From contig JAFUNI010000023.1 in the NCBI GenBank assembly GCA_017482385.1, positions 124,001 to 188,000 of the forward strand: DNA of 64,000 nt, in the 5' to 3' direction. This DNA is from Oscillospiraceae bacterium. GTDB lineage: Bacteria; Bacillota; Clostridia; Oscillospirales; Oscillospiraceae. Shown here piece by piece: positions 36,259-44,435 of this stretch. How positions within the stretch are numbered: the stretch's first letter is position 1; each line of letters starts with the position of its first letter. Under the pieces are notes generated by a model. The model searched no databases. It was given only the letters and a program-made list of their open reading frames with translations, and was not told where the DNA came from. The position numbers and the translations under genes are program-made.

Positions 36259-36262
36259 GTAT

Positions 36263-36871
36263 TTATTTTTCGCCTTTCATCAGCTTGACCAAAATATCGG
36301 TGCAGGTCTCAATGCCCAACACGCTGGAATTCAAGCAAATATCGTAGTTCTGAGATTGACCCCAGGTTCTGCCGGTATAGTGCTGGCAGTTGACCTTGCG
36401 GCGCTTATCCTTTTCGTTCAAGCGGGCTTTGGGCGTTTTCTCAGACTCGCCATAAAGCCGGACGATGCGTTCGGCCCGTGCTTCCTTATCAGCGCAGATA
36501 AAGGCGTGCAGTACATCGGGACGATCCTTGAGCACATAGTCAGCGTTTCTGCCTACAATAACGCAGGGGCCCTTCTCGGCAATCTGCAAAATAACATTAC
36601 ATTGCACATTCCAAAGGAAATCCGCAGTGGAAAGACCGTTCATTACACCGGGGTGTCCATGGGAAGCAAAGGCGTAAGAAAAAATGCTCTTTCCGGGGGA
36701 GTGCTCACTGTGTTCCTCCACATACTCGGGTGCAAAGCCGGATTCCAAAGCAATATGCTCCACCAGCTCCTTATCATAGAACGGAATACCAAGTGCTTCC
36801 GCCACCTGATGACCGATGGTGCGGCCGCCGCTGCCAAATTCACGGCTGATGGTAATGATCTTCTTTTCCAT
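36263..36871 (-). CDS. Cytidylate kinase-like family protein
   Basis: A 202 aa P-loop protein with N-terminal TISREFGSGGRTIG (nucleotide-binding loop in the form used by the cytidylate kinase-like family), then PFYDKELVEHIA and CVIVGRNADYVL. A lid-type segment with AEARAERI-like residues and NEKDKRRKVNCQHYTG follows. These features mark the Cytidylate_kin_2 group that is widespread in clostridia, distinct from the essential Cmk. Its phosphate acceptor is unproven. The start at 36871 is set by GGAGG. It has a perfect-consensus promoter. Confidence 0.82.
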   Translation of the reverse strand: MEKKIITISREFGSGGRTIGHQVAEALGIPFYDKELVEHIALESGFAPEYVEEHSEHSPGKSIFSYAFASHGHPGVMNGLSTADFLWNVQCNVILQIAEKGPCVIVGRNADYVLKDRPDVLHAFICADKEARAERIVRLYGESEKTPKARLNEKDKRRKVNCQHYTGRTWGQSQNYDICLNSSVLGIETCTDILVKLMKGEK

Positions 36872-36901
36872 AGTAGTACCTCCATTCTTGGTGTCAATTT
36901 T

Positions 36902-36930
36902 ATTATAGTGGAAGTACAAAAAAATGTCAA
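36902..36930 (-). promoter_or_regulatory. Consensus promoter of the cytidylate-kinase-like gene
   Basis: On the minus strand: TTGACA (36930-36925), a 17 bp spacer and TATAAT (36907-36902). Both hexamers and the spacing are ideal, the strongest match in the window. Confidence 0.9.
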
Positions 36931-36939
36931 CAGGGCGTA

Positions 36940-36970
36940 AAGAAAACGGGGCGCAAAAACTTGCGCCCCG
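36940..36970 (-). terminator. Terminator of the PQQ-propeller gene
   Basis: A 10 bp stem CGGGGCGCAA / TTGCGCCCCG (36970-36947) with a 4 nt loop, followed on the minus strand by TTTTCTTTA. Confidence 0.88.
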
Positions 36971-36974
36971 CGAT

Positions 36975-38867
36975 TTATTTAAGTTTCAAAGCGTAAATTT
37001 GGCAACCACGTGTGCCGACCACCAATGTGTCTTTGAATACAGCAGGGGAGGCCTCAATATTACTGCCAAGACTGATTGTTGTCAAAACAGTACCTTTACT
37101 GTCCAACATCATCATATTACCAACGGAATCACAGGCAATGATGCGTGCTGAGCCATCATCACCGTAAACGGCAACAGGGGAGCTCCAGGCATAGTTGTTC
37201 ATGGCTGTTTCCCAAGCAATTTCGCCGGTCTTGGTATTGATAGCTACCAATTTGCCTTCCCAGATGCTGGGAGTTCTGGCAATGGGATAAATAACCAAAC
37301 CTTCCAGTTCCGTTCCGGGCCTGCCGAGAATGGGAGAGGCCTGTACGCCACCGGATACGTCCTTTACAGTGCCGCACTCAAACTTTGTCTCCCAGACAAT
37401 CTCACCGGTCTTGGCATCCAGTTTGTAAACACAAATATAACCGTATCCGCCGCTTGCTGTCCAGTGGAGAGAGGGGGCAGTGTAGATATAACCGCCGTCT
37501 GTGCCATTCCATTCAAATGCAGGTGTGGAATTAGAGTCGTCACGGGTATCCTGAGACCAAACCAACTGCATAGTATCCAAATCAATGCAGAAGAACATAC
37601 CGCCGTTTTCGGAGATGTACAGATAACGGTCAACGATCACACAGCTGGGTTCATAGCCGATCCAGTAGGTGTCGCCATTGGAACGCTTGGTGTCATAACG
37701 TGTCTTGACAAGCTCTGCAGGCTCGATGCTTAGAGTGCCAGCGGCCTTGTCGTATTGGGTATTCAGCTTGATAGTGTAAAGCACACCATTTTCACCGGGC
37801 CAAATCAATGTATCCGTTTCAGCATCGACCAAGGGGCTGGAGTCGAAGGCACTCCAACCTGCGCGCCAGGAGAAACCATCGTAACCGTTCTTTTCGTAAA
37901 GGATGCTGCCGTCAATAAGGCTGATCATATACATTCTGGGCGACTTGTTATTCAAAAAGTCACCGGAGCCAACATACATAATGGGATAACCTCTGGGATC
38001 CAATGCACCGGCGCCCTTGAAGTTCATGCCAACTCTGATGGGATTTCTGGTATATGTTCCATCGTCCAGGTCGTAGAAGTAGATGTTGCCGTCCAAGGTT
38101 GCATAGATGACCTCAACAAGGCCTTCTTTTTCCTTCTTTTCCGGGAACAGGTTCATTATGTCCTTGGTTTCCTGATCCCATTCTACGATTAAGGGCTGGC
38201 CGGTCCAACCGCAGCCGGTCCATCCATTGAGAGAACCAATATCGCGACCCCAGGCCTTTTCAAAGGTATTTTCGGTCACATTTACAGTACCGTATGTTGG
38301 GCTGTTGCGGAAGTTGTTACCACGGAAGGTAGCAATACCGGGCAGCGCAAAATAATCTTCCGGCTTACCGAGGGAAATTCCTGTAGAAGGCATGCTGTCG
38401 ATCATCTCGCCACCCCGGATGATTTCCCATTTAATGCCCCAGTTTTCCGGGTTGCTGGAATCGCTTTTAGCGGGGGTAAAGGTAGGTTCGGGTGCTTGGG
38501 TAGGAGGCGTTGTGGGTGCAGTTGTGGGAGCGGTGGTCGCAGAAGGAGAGCTGGCTTGCGTTGCGGTAGTAGTGGAAGGTTTTTCTGAGATCTGTGCATC
38601 CAGTTTGTTGCCAACAACATTGTAGCGAACAAGGCAAACTACCGTACAAACCAAGACGATCAGCGTTGAAAGATACATTGCTTTCAAGATCGTCCACTCA
38701 GTTTTGCGTTCTTTTCTCTTCCATTTGAATTGTGCAGCGACCAGCGTGAAAACAACACTGGCAAGGAGTAAGGCACCGCAGATGATTGCCAGCAAGATGA
38801 GTGAGGTTTTCATCTGCTTGTAGCTTTCGGCTGCGGATAGCGCTGATGTAAGAATAGATAAATTCAT
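36975..38867 (-). CDS. Membrane-anchored PQQ-like beta-propeller protein
   Basis: A 630 aa protein. Two hydrophobic segments near the N-terminus (about 24-46 and 63-83) flank a basic KWKRKERK loop. A Thr/Pro/Ala-rich linker follows (about 95-150, with ATTAPTTAPTTPPT). The extracellular domain has repeated propeller strands: DGNIYFYDLDDG, GSILYEKNGYDG, DTMQLVWSQDT, KTGEIVWETKF, KTGEIAWETAM and GCQIYALKLK. These Trp-containing GxxxW blade repeats resemble PQQ/quinoprotein or BamB-like propellers; a bound cofactor is not implied. ATG 38867 follows AAGGTG. A surface scaffold or binding role is inference. Confidence 0.8.
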   Translation of the reverse strand: MNLSILTSALSAAESYKQMKTSLILLAIICGALLLASVVFTLVAAQFKWKRKERKTEWTILKAMYLSTLIVLVCTVVCLVRYNVVGNKLDAQISEKPSTTTATQASSPSATTAPTTAPTTPPTQAPEPTFTPAKSDSSNPENWGIKWEIIRGGEMIDSMPSTGISLGKPEDYFALPGIATFRGNNFRNSPTYGTVNVTENTFEKAWGRDIGSLNGWTGCGWTGQPLIVEWDQETKDIMNLFPEKKEKEGLVEVIYATLDGNIYFYDLDDGTYTRNPIRVGMNFKGAGALDPRGYPIMYVGSGDFLNNKSPRMYMISLIDGSILYEKNGYDGFSWRAGWSAFDSSPLVDAETDTLIWPGENGVLYTIKLNTQYDKAAGTLSIEPAELVKTRYDTKRSNGDTYWIGYEPSCVIVDRYLYISENGGMFFCIDLDTMQLVWSQDTRDDSNSTPAFEWNGTDGGYIYTAPSLHWTASGGYGYICVYKLDAKTGEIVWETKFECGTVKDVSGGVQASPILGRPGTELEGLVIYPIARTPSIWEGKLVAINTKTGEIAWETAMNNYAWSSPVAVYGDDGSARIIACDSVGNMMMLDSKGTVLTTISLGSNIEASPAVFKDTLVVGTRGCQIYALKLK

Positions 38868-38898
38868 AACAACACCTTCTCTATATGTAATCATGTTT

Positions 38899-38927
38899 AT
38901 TATAACATTGATGTTTCCGATAAGCAA
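38899..38927 (-). promoter_or_regulatory. Promoter of the PQQ-propeller gene
   Basis: On the minus strand: TTGCTT (38927-38922), a 17 bp spacer and TATAAT (38904-38899). Confidence 0.75.
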
Positions 38928-38971
38928 GATAAATTGATGAAAATTTATATTCAAGGCTGTGGTATTTTGCG

Positions 38972-39000
38972 TTGAAATGGACTTGGAATTATGGTACAAT
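38972..39000 (+). promoter_or_regulatory. Promoter of tex
   Basis: TTGAAA at 38972-38977, a 17 bp spacer and TACAAT at 38995-39000, 27 bp before the tex start. Confidence 0.75.
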
Positions 39001-39027
39001 TATGGCATCTTAACACAGGAGAATGCT

Positions 39028-41181
39028 ATGGAAAACATCTTAACAACTCTGGCCCAGGAGCTGGGCCAAAAGCCTCAATATGTGGAGAATGTCGTGACCC
39101 TTTTAGACGAGGGTAACACCATTCCTTTTATTGCCCGTTACCGTAAGGAGCTCCACGGTGGTATGGATGATACAACCCTGCGAAATCTGGAGACTCGGCT
39201 CAATTATTTGCGGAATTTGCAGGAGCGTAAAGAGGAGATCATTCGCGCAATTGATAGTCAGGAAAAGCTGACGCCTGAATTGGAATCCGCAATTTTGGCA
39301 GCAAAAACCCTGGCAGAAGCGGAAGACCTTTACAGACCCTATAAACAAAAGCGCCGTACCCGCGCGACAGTTGCCAAGGAAAAGGGTCTGGAACCTTTGG
39401 CTCTTGCGATTTTTGAGCAAACAGGAGAAGATCCCAGCGAGCTTGCCAAGGAATACATTGACCCCGAAAAAGGTGTGGAGACTTTGGAAGATGCCTTGGC
39501 TGGCGCATCTGATATTATTGCGGAAATGATCTCCGATAATCCGGATATCCGTAAGGCTCTGCGCTTGAAGATGGAGACACGGGCAGTGGTGACCGTACGG
39601 GCAACTGATCCGGAAGCTGAAAGCGTTTATACGCTTTACTATGATTTTACTGCCCCTGTTTCCCGACTGATGAACCATCAGATTTTGGCTATCAACAGGG
39701 GAGAGCGGGAAGGTTTTTTGAAGGTATCCGCTGCACTGCCTGGCAATGAAGGGCAGGCACTGGTGTGCCGTATGTCCCTAAAGCCTACGATGTGGGTGTC
39801 TGCCTTTGTGAAGGCTGCGGCGGAGGATGCCTTTGACCGACTAATCGCGCCCAGTGTTGAACGGGAACTGCGTAACACATTGACTGATCGTGCTGCAGAA
39901 TCTGCCATTGCTAATTTTGCACTGAACTTAAAGCCCCTGCTGATGCAGCGGCCAGTCAAGGGTTTTGTGACCATGGGACTTGATCCCGGATACAAGAATG
40001 GCTGTAAGGTAGCGGTTGTGGACGGTACCGGTCGTGTGTTGGATACCACCGTGGTCTATCCTACTTTCTCACAGCGGAAAAAGGATGAAGCAATCGTGAA
40101 TCTCAGCGCGATGATCCGCAAGTATTCCGTTCAGCATTTGGCAATCGGCAATGGTACTGCATCCCGGGAAACAGAGGCAATGGCGGTTGAAATGCTGAAG
40201 AGTCTGCCCGGTGTCAGCTATATGATCGTCAACGAAGCCGGCGCTTCTGTGTATTCTGCATCCAAGCTGGCTGCCGAGGAATTCCCGGACTATGATGTAA
40301 ACCTTCGCTCTGCTGTGTCCATTGCAAGAAGATTGCAGGATCCCTTGGCGGAGTTGGTAAAGATCGATCCCAAGGCTATTGGCGTTGGCCAGTACCAGCA
40401 TGATTGTCCTCAGAAACGGCTGGATGAGGCTTTGGGCGGTGTTGTGGAGGATTGCGTGAATGCGGTTGGTGTGGATGTAAATACGGCATCTATGAGCCTG
40501 CTGCAGCAGGTGTCGGGCCTTAACAGTACCACCGCCAAGAATGTGGTTGCCTACCGGGAAGAGAATGGTGCATTTACTTCCAGAAGTCAGCTGAAGAAAG
40601 TTCCCAAGTTGGGCCCTAAGGCCTACCAGCAGTGTGCAGGCTTCCTTAGAGTGCCGGAGAGTAAGGAGGTTTTGGATAACACAGGCGTCCATCCCGAGGC
40701 CTATGACGCTGCAGAAACGTTGTTAACACTCTGCGGATACACGAAAGCGGATGTTATTAGCGGCAACCTTACTGAACTGCAGTCCCGCGTGGACAGTCTT
40801 GGTATTGCAGATGCAGCGGAGCGTTGTGGTGTAGGTGTGCCTACCCTGGAGGACGTAGTAAAGGAACTGCAAAAGCCCGGTCGCGATCCCCGTGACGATC
40901 TGCCTGCGCCGATCCTCAGAACAGATGTGCTGGAGATGAAGGATTTGAAACCCGGTATGGTTTTGTCCGGAACAGTTCGTAATGTGATTGATTTTGGTGT
41001 ATTCGTGGACATTGGTGTTCACCAGGATGGCCTGGTGCATATTTCCCAGGTCTGCAATCGTAAACTGCGCCATCCCTCAGAGGTTTTGCAGGTTGGTGAT
41101 ATTGTAAAAGTATCTGTCTTGGAAGTGGACGAAAAGCGGAAACGTATCAGCCTCACAATGAAGAATGTTCCCAAGGAATAA
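39028..41181 (+). CDS. tex: Tex family RNA-binding transcription accessory protein
   Basis: A 717 aa protein with the Tex order of domains. The N-terminal helical region contains PFIARYRKELHGGMDD. The YqgF/RNase H-like domain is near 315-440 (FVTMGLDPGYKNGCKVAVVD, IGNGTASRETE, VNEAGASVYSAS). Helix-hairpin-helix motifs follow (DVNTASMSLLQQVSGLN, FTSRSQLKKVPKLGPKAYQQ), with a C-terminal S1 domain (GMVLSGTVRNVIDFGVFVDIG). The ATG start follows AGGAG. Known Tex proteins bind nucleic acid and affect transcription. It is monocistronic, ending at a terminator shared with glnS. Confidence 0.95.
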   Translation: MENILTTLAQELGQKPQYVENVVTLLDEGNTIPFIARYRKELHGGMDDTTLRNLETRLNYLRNLQERKEEIIRAIDSQEKLTPELESAILAAKTLAEAEDLYRPYKQKRRTRATVAKEKGLEPLALAIFEQTGEDPSELAKEYIDPEKGVETLEDALAGASDIIAEMISDNPDIRKALRLKMETRAVVTVRATDPEAESVYTLYYDFTAPVSRLMNHQILAINRGEREGFLKVSAALPGNEGQALVCRMSLKPTMWVSAFVKAAAEDAFDRLIAPSVERELRNTLTDRAAESAIANFALNLKPLLMQRPVKGFVTMGLDPGYKNGCKVAVVDGTGRVLDTTVVYPTFSQRKKDEAIVNLSAMIRKYSVQHLAIGNGTASRETEAMAVEMLKSLPGVSYMIVNEAGASVYSASKLAAEEFPDYDVNLRSAVSIARRLQDPLAELVKIDPKAIGVGQYQHDCPQKRLDEALGGVVEDCVNAVGVDVNTASMSLLQQVSGLNSTTAKNVVAYREENGAFTSRSQLKKVPKLGPKAYQQCAGFLRVPESKEVLDNTGVHPEAYDAAETLLTLCGYTKADVISGNLTELQSRVDSLGIADAAERCGVGVPTLEDVVKELQKPGRDPRDDLPAPILRTDVLEMKDLKPGMVLSGTVRNVIDFGVFVDIGVHQDGLVHISQVCNRKLRHPSEVLQVGDIVKVSVLEVDEKRKRISLTMKNVPKE

Positions 41182-41182
41182 G

Positions 41183-41215
41183 AAAAGAGCCCGTCGTAAA
41201 GACGGGCTCTTTTGT
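41183..41215. terminator. Bidirectional terminator between tex and glnS
   Basis: A 13 bp stem AAAAGAGCCCGTC / GACGGGCTCTTTT with loop GTAAA, serving both convergent genes. Confidence 0.9.
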
Positions 41216-41217
41216 GC

Positions 41218-42897
41218 TTATTTTGTAGGCTTAAAGCTATCTTTCAGGCTCACAGAGCGGTTAAATACCAAATGTCCGGGAGCTGAATCCTTGGAGTCGG
41301 GGCAGAAGTAGCCCAAACGCATAAACTGATAGGATGCAGGAGCTTTGGTGTTAGCCAGGCTGGCTTCCACCTTACAGCCGGTGAGAACTTCCAGAGAATT
41401 GGGATTCAGGCAGGACAGGAAATCCTTGCCGGATGCATCGGGATCGGGATCGTCAAAGAGGTTACTGTACTGACGGACCTCCGCATCGCAACAGGTAGCA
41501 GCATCCACCCAGTGGATGGTTGCGCCCTTGATCTTCCGGCCGTCGGCAGGATCGCCGCCCTTGGAATCGGGATCATAGGTTGCCAGCACCTCGGTCACAT
41601 TGCCGTTTTCATCGGTAATGCAGCCGGTGCATTTGATCACATAGGCACCCTTTAAGCGGCACTCAGGGCCATCGGGGTAAAGTCGCTTATACTTAGGAAC
41701 AGGCTCAGCCAGGAAGTCATCGGCCTCGATCCACAGATTGCGGGAGAAGCTAACCTCACGGGTGCCATCCTCGGGCTTGTTGGGATTGTTCTCAACCTGG
41801 AAGGTCTCGCTTTGACCCTCGGGATAGTTGGTAATGGTCAGCTTCACGGGCTTTACAACAGCCATAACCCGCTGAGCTGTCTCGTTCAAGTCCTCACGCA
41901 GGCAGTGCTCCAGGAAAGCGTATTCGATGGTATTGGGGGATTTGGCAACACCAACGCGGTCGCAGAAATTGCGGATTGCGGTGGGTGTATAGCCTCTGCG
42001 GCGCAGACCGCACAGAGTGGGCATCCGGGGATCGTCCCAGCCGGCAACACGGCCTTCTTCCACCAACTGACGGAGCTTGCGCTTGGACAGCACGGTATGA
42101 TCAATGCCTAAACGGGCAAATTCGATCTGCCGGGGGTGGTGGGGGACGGAAACGTTCTCAACGACCCAGTTGTACAGCGGGCGGTGGTTCTCAAACTCCA
42201 GAGAACACAGAGAATGGGTGATACCCTCCAAAGCATCCTGAATGGGGTGGGCAAAGTCGTACATGGGATAGATGCACCACTTATCACCCTGGCGGTGATG
42301 GTGCATGTGACGAATACGGTAAATTACCGGGTCGCGCATATTGAAGTTGCCGGAAGCAAGGTCAATCTTAGCGCGAAGGGTGTAGCGGTTGTCCTCAAAT
42401 TCACCGGCGCGCATCCGGGCAAACAGATCCAGACTTTCCTCGATGGGACGGTCGCGATAGGGAGAAGTAGCGGGGGTGTTCAGATCGCCACGCATCTCCT
42501 TTGCCTGTTCGGGAGTCAGCTCACAAACATAGGCGAGACCTTTTTTGATCAGCTCCACAGCATACTCGTAGTCCTTCTCAAAATAGTCAGAACCGTAGTA
42601 GAACCGATCGCCCCAGTCAAAGCCCAGCCAGCGAATGTCCTCTTTGATAGCTTCCACAAACTCAACATCTTCTTTGGTGGGGTTTGTGTCATCCATACGC
42701 AGATTACACATGCCGTTGTATTTCTCTGCAGTGCCGAAATCGATAATCAGTGCCTTGCAGTGACCGATGTGCAGATAGCCGTTAGGCTCCGGCGGAAAAC
42801 GGGTGTGAACGGTCTGTCCTGCGTAGCGACCACCCTCGGCAATATCCTCGTCAATAAAGGCATGGATGAAATTTTTGCTTTCGTTCATTTCAGCCAT
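41218..42897 (-). CDS. glnS: Glutamine--tRNA ligase
   Basis: Class I synthetase of 559 aa. It has RFPPEPNGYLHIGHCKA with the HIGH motif, MDDTNPTKED, the KMSKS equivalent VLSKRKL, GWDDPRMPTLCGLRRRGYTP and the GlnRS-type C-terminal beta-barrel anticodon domains (EVSFSRNLWIEADDF). The GWDDPRMPTLxGLRRRGY block separates GlnRS from GluRS. Most Firmicutes lack GlnRS and make Gln-tRNA via GatCAB, so its presence points to an old lateral acquisition kept in some clostridia. Start ATG 42897 follows AGAGG; ATG 42888 is an alternative. No T-box is seen in its short leader. Confidence 0.95.
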   Translation of the reverse strand: MAEMNESKNFIHAFIDEDIAEGGRYAGQTVHTRFPPEPNGYLHIGHCKALIIDFGTAEKYNGMCNLRMDDTNPTKEDVEFVEAIKEDIRWLGFDWGDRFYYGSDYFEKDYEYAVELIKKGLAYVCELTPEQAKEMRGDLNTPATSPYRDRPIEESLDLFARMRAGEFEDNRYTLRAKIDLASGNFNMRDPVIYRIRHMHHHRQGDKWCIYPMYDFAHPIQDALEGITHSLCSLEFENHRPLYNWVVENVSVPHHPRQIEFARLGIDHTVLSKRKLRQLVEEGRVAGWDDPRMPTLCGLRRRGYTPTAIRNFCDRVGVAKSPNTIEYAFLEHCLREDLNETAQRVMAVVKPVKLTITNYPEGQSETFQVENNPNKPEDGTREVSFSRNLWIEADDFLAEPVPKYKRLYPDGPECRLKGAYVIKCTGCITDENGNVTEVLATYDPDSKGGDPADGRKIKGATIHWVDAATCCDAEVRQYSNLFDDPDPDASGKDFLSCLNPNSLEVLTGCKVEASLANTKAPASYQFMRLGYFCPDSKDSAPGHLVFNRSVSLKDSFKPTK

Positions 42898-42932
42898 TGT
42901 TGTAGACCTCTCTTTTTGAAAAATTTGGGTAT

Positions 42933-42961
42933 ATTATAACCCATGTCAGTCATTTTTGCAA
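42933..42961 (-). promoter_or_regulatory. Promoter of glnS
   Basis: On the minus strand: TTGCAA (42961-42956), a 17 bp spacer and TATAAT (42938-42933). The leader of about 30 nt leaves no room for a T-box. Confidence 0.78.
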
Positions 42962-43041
42962 CTACAAAGAACACGTGGAAACGATTTTTGAATAAACTTT
43001 TTCGGCAAGTTGACAAAAATGAAAATTTATCGAAATTATAG

Positions 43042-43070
43042 TTGTCAATTTGAAGGTTTTATATTAAAAT
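43042..43070 (+). promoter_or_regulatory. Promoter of the pyrH-frr unit
   Basis: TTGTCA at 43042-43047, a 17 bp spacer and TAAAAT at 43065-43070. A TTGACA at about 43010 has no -10 at a suitable distance. Confidence 0.65.
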
Positions 43071-43103
43071 AGGGAGAGTATAAGGAAGGAGTGATTTCCC
43101 AAA

Positions 43104-43814
43104 ATGAAGTACAAAAGAATTCTGCTGAAAATCAGCGGTGAGGCATTGGCCGGAGATCAGCGCAGGGGCCTGGATTTTGAGGTTGTTAATTCTGTTTGCA
43201 AAGTTATCAGACAATGTGTTGACGAGGGTGTTCAGCTGGGCCTTGTAATTGGCGGCGGTAACTTTTGGCGCGGCGTTAAGGACGGCGCAGATAAGATGCA
43301 GCGCTCCCATGGTGATGCCATGGGTATGCTGGCAACTGTGATGAATGCGATTGCTGTTGCAGATGCTTTGGAAAAGCACGGTGTGGATGCCCGCGTATTG
43401 TCCGCTGTGGAAATGAATAAGTTCTGTGAGTATTTTACCCGGGATACTGCAAATCGTTACTTGAATGAGGGTAAGGTTGTTATTTTTGCAGCCGGTACCG
43501 GTAACCCCTATTTCTCCACAGATACCGGCGCTGTGCTCCGTGGCGTGGAGATTGAGGCGGACGCTATCTTGATGGCTAAGAATGTTGACGGCATTTACTC
43601 TGCAGACCCCAACGTAGATCCCAATGCTGTGAAATTTGATACCCTTACATATGACGAGGTTTTGGCCCGCCATCTGAAGGCAACAGATACCACGGCTATG
43701 ACCTTGGCTATGGACAACCATATGACCCTTATTTGCTTTGCATTGAAGGATCCTGAAAATATTCTCCGCGTTGCCCGCGGTGAAAACATTGGTACAATTG
43801 TTAAGGAGGACTAA
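43104..43814 (+). CDS. pyrH: UMP kinase
   Basis: Amino-acid-kinase-fold enzyme that phosphorylates UMP to UDP. The 236 aa protein has KRILLKISGEALAG, LVIGGGNFWRG, AMGMLATVMNAIA, the VVIFAAGTGNPYFSTDT loop and AKNVDGIYSADP. It begins the widely conserved pyrH-frr-uppS-cdsA-dxr-rseP-ispG block; the usual upstream rpsB-tsf pair is not present, glnS taking its place on the other strand. ATG 43104 follows an AAGGAGTGA site. Confidence 0.97.
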   Translation: MKYKRILLKISGEALAGDQRRGLDFEVVNSVCKVIRQCVDEGVQLGLVIGGGNFWRGVKDGADKMQRSHGDAMGMLATVMNAIAVADALEKHGVDARVLSAVEMNKFCEYFTRDTANRYLNEGKVVIFAAGTGNPYFSTDTGAVLRGVEIEADAILMAKNVDGIYSADPNVDPNAVKFDTLTYDEVLARHLKATDTTAMTLAMDNHMTLICFALKDPENILRVARGENIGTIVKED

Positions 43815-43817
43815 ATT

Positions 43818-44372
43818 ATGAGCGTAGATTTTACTGAATTCACCAAGAAGATGGATAAGACCCTTGTACACCTGGCTGAGGAGTTCGATGCAGTCCGTGC
43901 AGGCCGTGCCAACCCCAAGGTTCTTGATCGCATTACTGTGGAATATTATGGACAGGAGACTGCCCTTAATGGTGTGGCTACCATCTCCTCTCCCGATGCC
44001 CGTACCTTGGTCGTACAGCCTTGGGATACCCAGCTTTTGAAGGAGATCCAGAAGGCCATTCAGATGAGCGACTTGGGTATCACGCCTCAGAATGATGGCC
44101 GTGTGATCCGCCTGATCTTCCCGCAGCTTACAGAGGAGCGCCGTAAGGAACTGACCAAACAGGTCAAGAAGTATGCCGAGGATGCTAAGATTGCCATGCG
44201 TAACATCCGCCGTGACGGTATGGACTATGTGAAGAAGCTGAAGAAGGATTCTGCTATTACCGAGGATGAGCAGAAGAAGGCCGAAAAGGACCTGCAGGAT
44301 CTGCTGGATAAGTTTACCAAGAGGGTAGACGAAGCCACGGCAGCAAAGGAAAAGGAACTGATGGCAATCTGA
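43818..44372 (+). CDS. frr: Ribosome recycling factor
   Basis: The 184 aa protein has the expected long three-helix bundle and signatures LAEEFDAVRAGRANPKVLD, TISSPDARTLVVQPWD, LTEERRKELTKQVKKYAEDA and the C-terminal VDEATAAKEKELM. It splits post-termination ribosomes together with EF-G. It starts 3 nt after the pyrH stop behind AAGGAGG-like sequence, so it is cotranscribed. Confidence 0.97.
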   Translation: MSVDFTEFTKKMDKTLVHLAEEFDAVRAGRANPKVLDRITVEYYGQETALNGVATISSPDARTLVVQPWDTQLLKEIQKAIQMSDLGITPQNDGRVIRLIFPQLTEERRKELTKQVKKYAEDAKIAMRNIRRDGMDYVKKLKKDSAITEDEQKKAEKDLQDLLDKFTKRVDEATAAKEKELMAI

Positions 44373-44388
44373 TTGCCTTGCAAGGATT

Positions 44389-44410
44389 GGGGGCGCTTGC
44401 GCCCCCAACA
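44389..44410 (+). promoter_or_regulatory. GC-rich hairpin between frr and uppS
   Basis: An inverted repeat TGGGGGCG / CGCCCCCA around a short loop. It is followed by ACACTACTATTTTGG, which has only a weak T-run. It may attenuate transcription partly or protect the upstream mRNA 3' end, lowering expression of the downstream lipid genes relative to pyrH-frr. Confidence 0.5.
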
Positions 44411-44435
44411 CTACTATTTTGGAAAGGAGTCAGTG

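Noticed and set aside
43010-43036. TTGACA at about 43010 as a second pyrH promoter
   Set aside because: No -10-like hexamer occurs 16-18 bp downstream; the TTGTCA/TAAAAT pair at 43042-43070 fits better.
43059-44411. 450-codon open frame antisense to pyrH and frr
   Set aside because: The sense strand encodes two universally conserved proteins with good ribosome sites; the antisense product shows no domain, and composition typical of a shadow frame.
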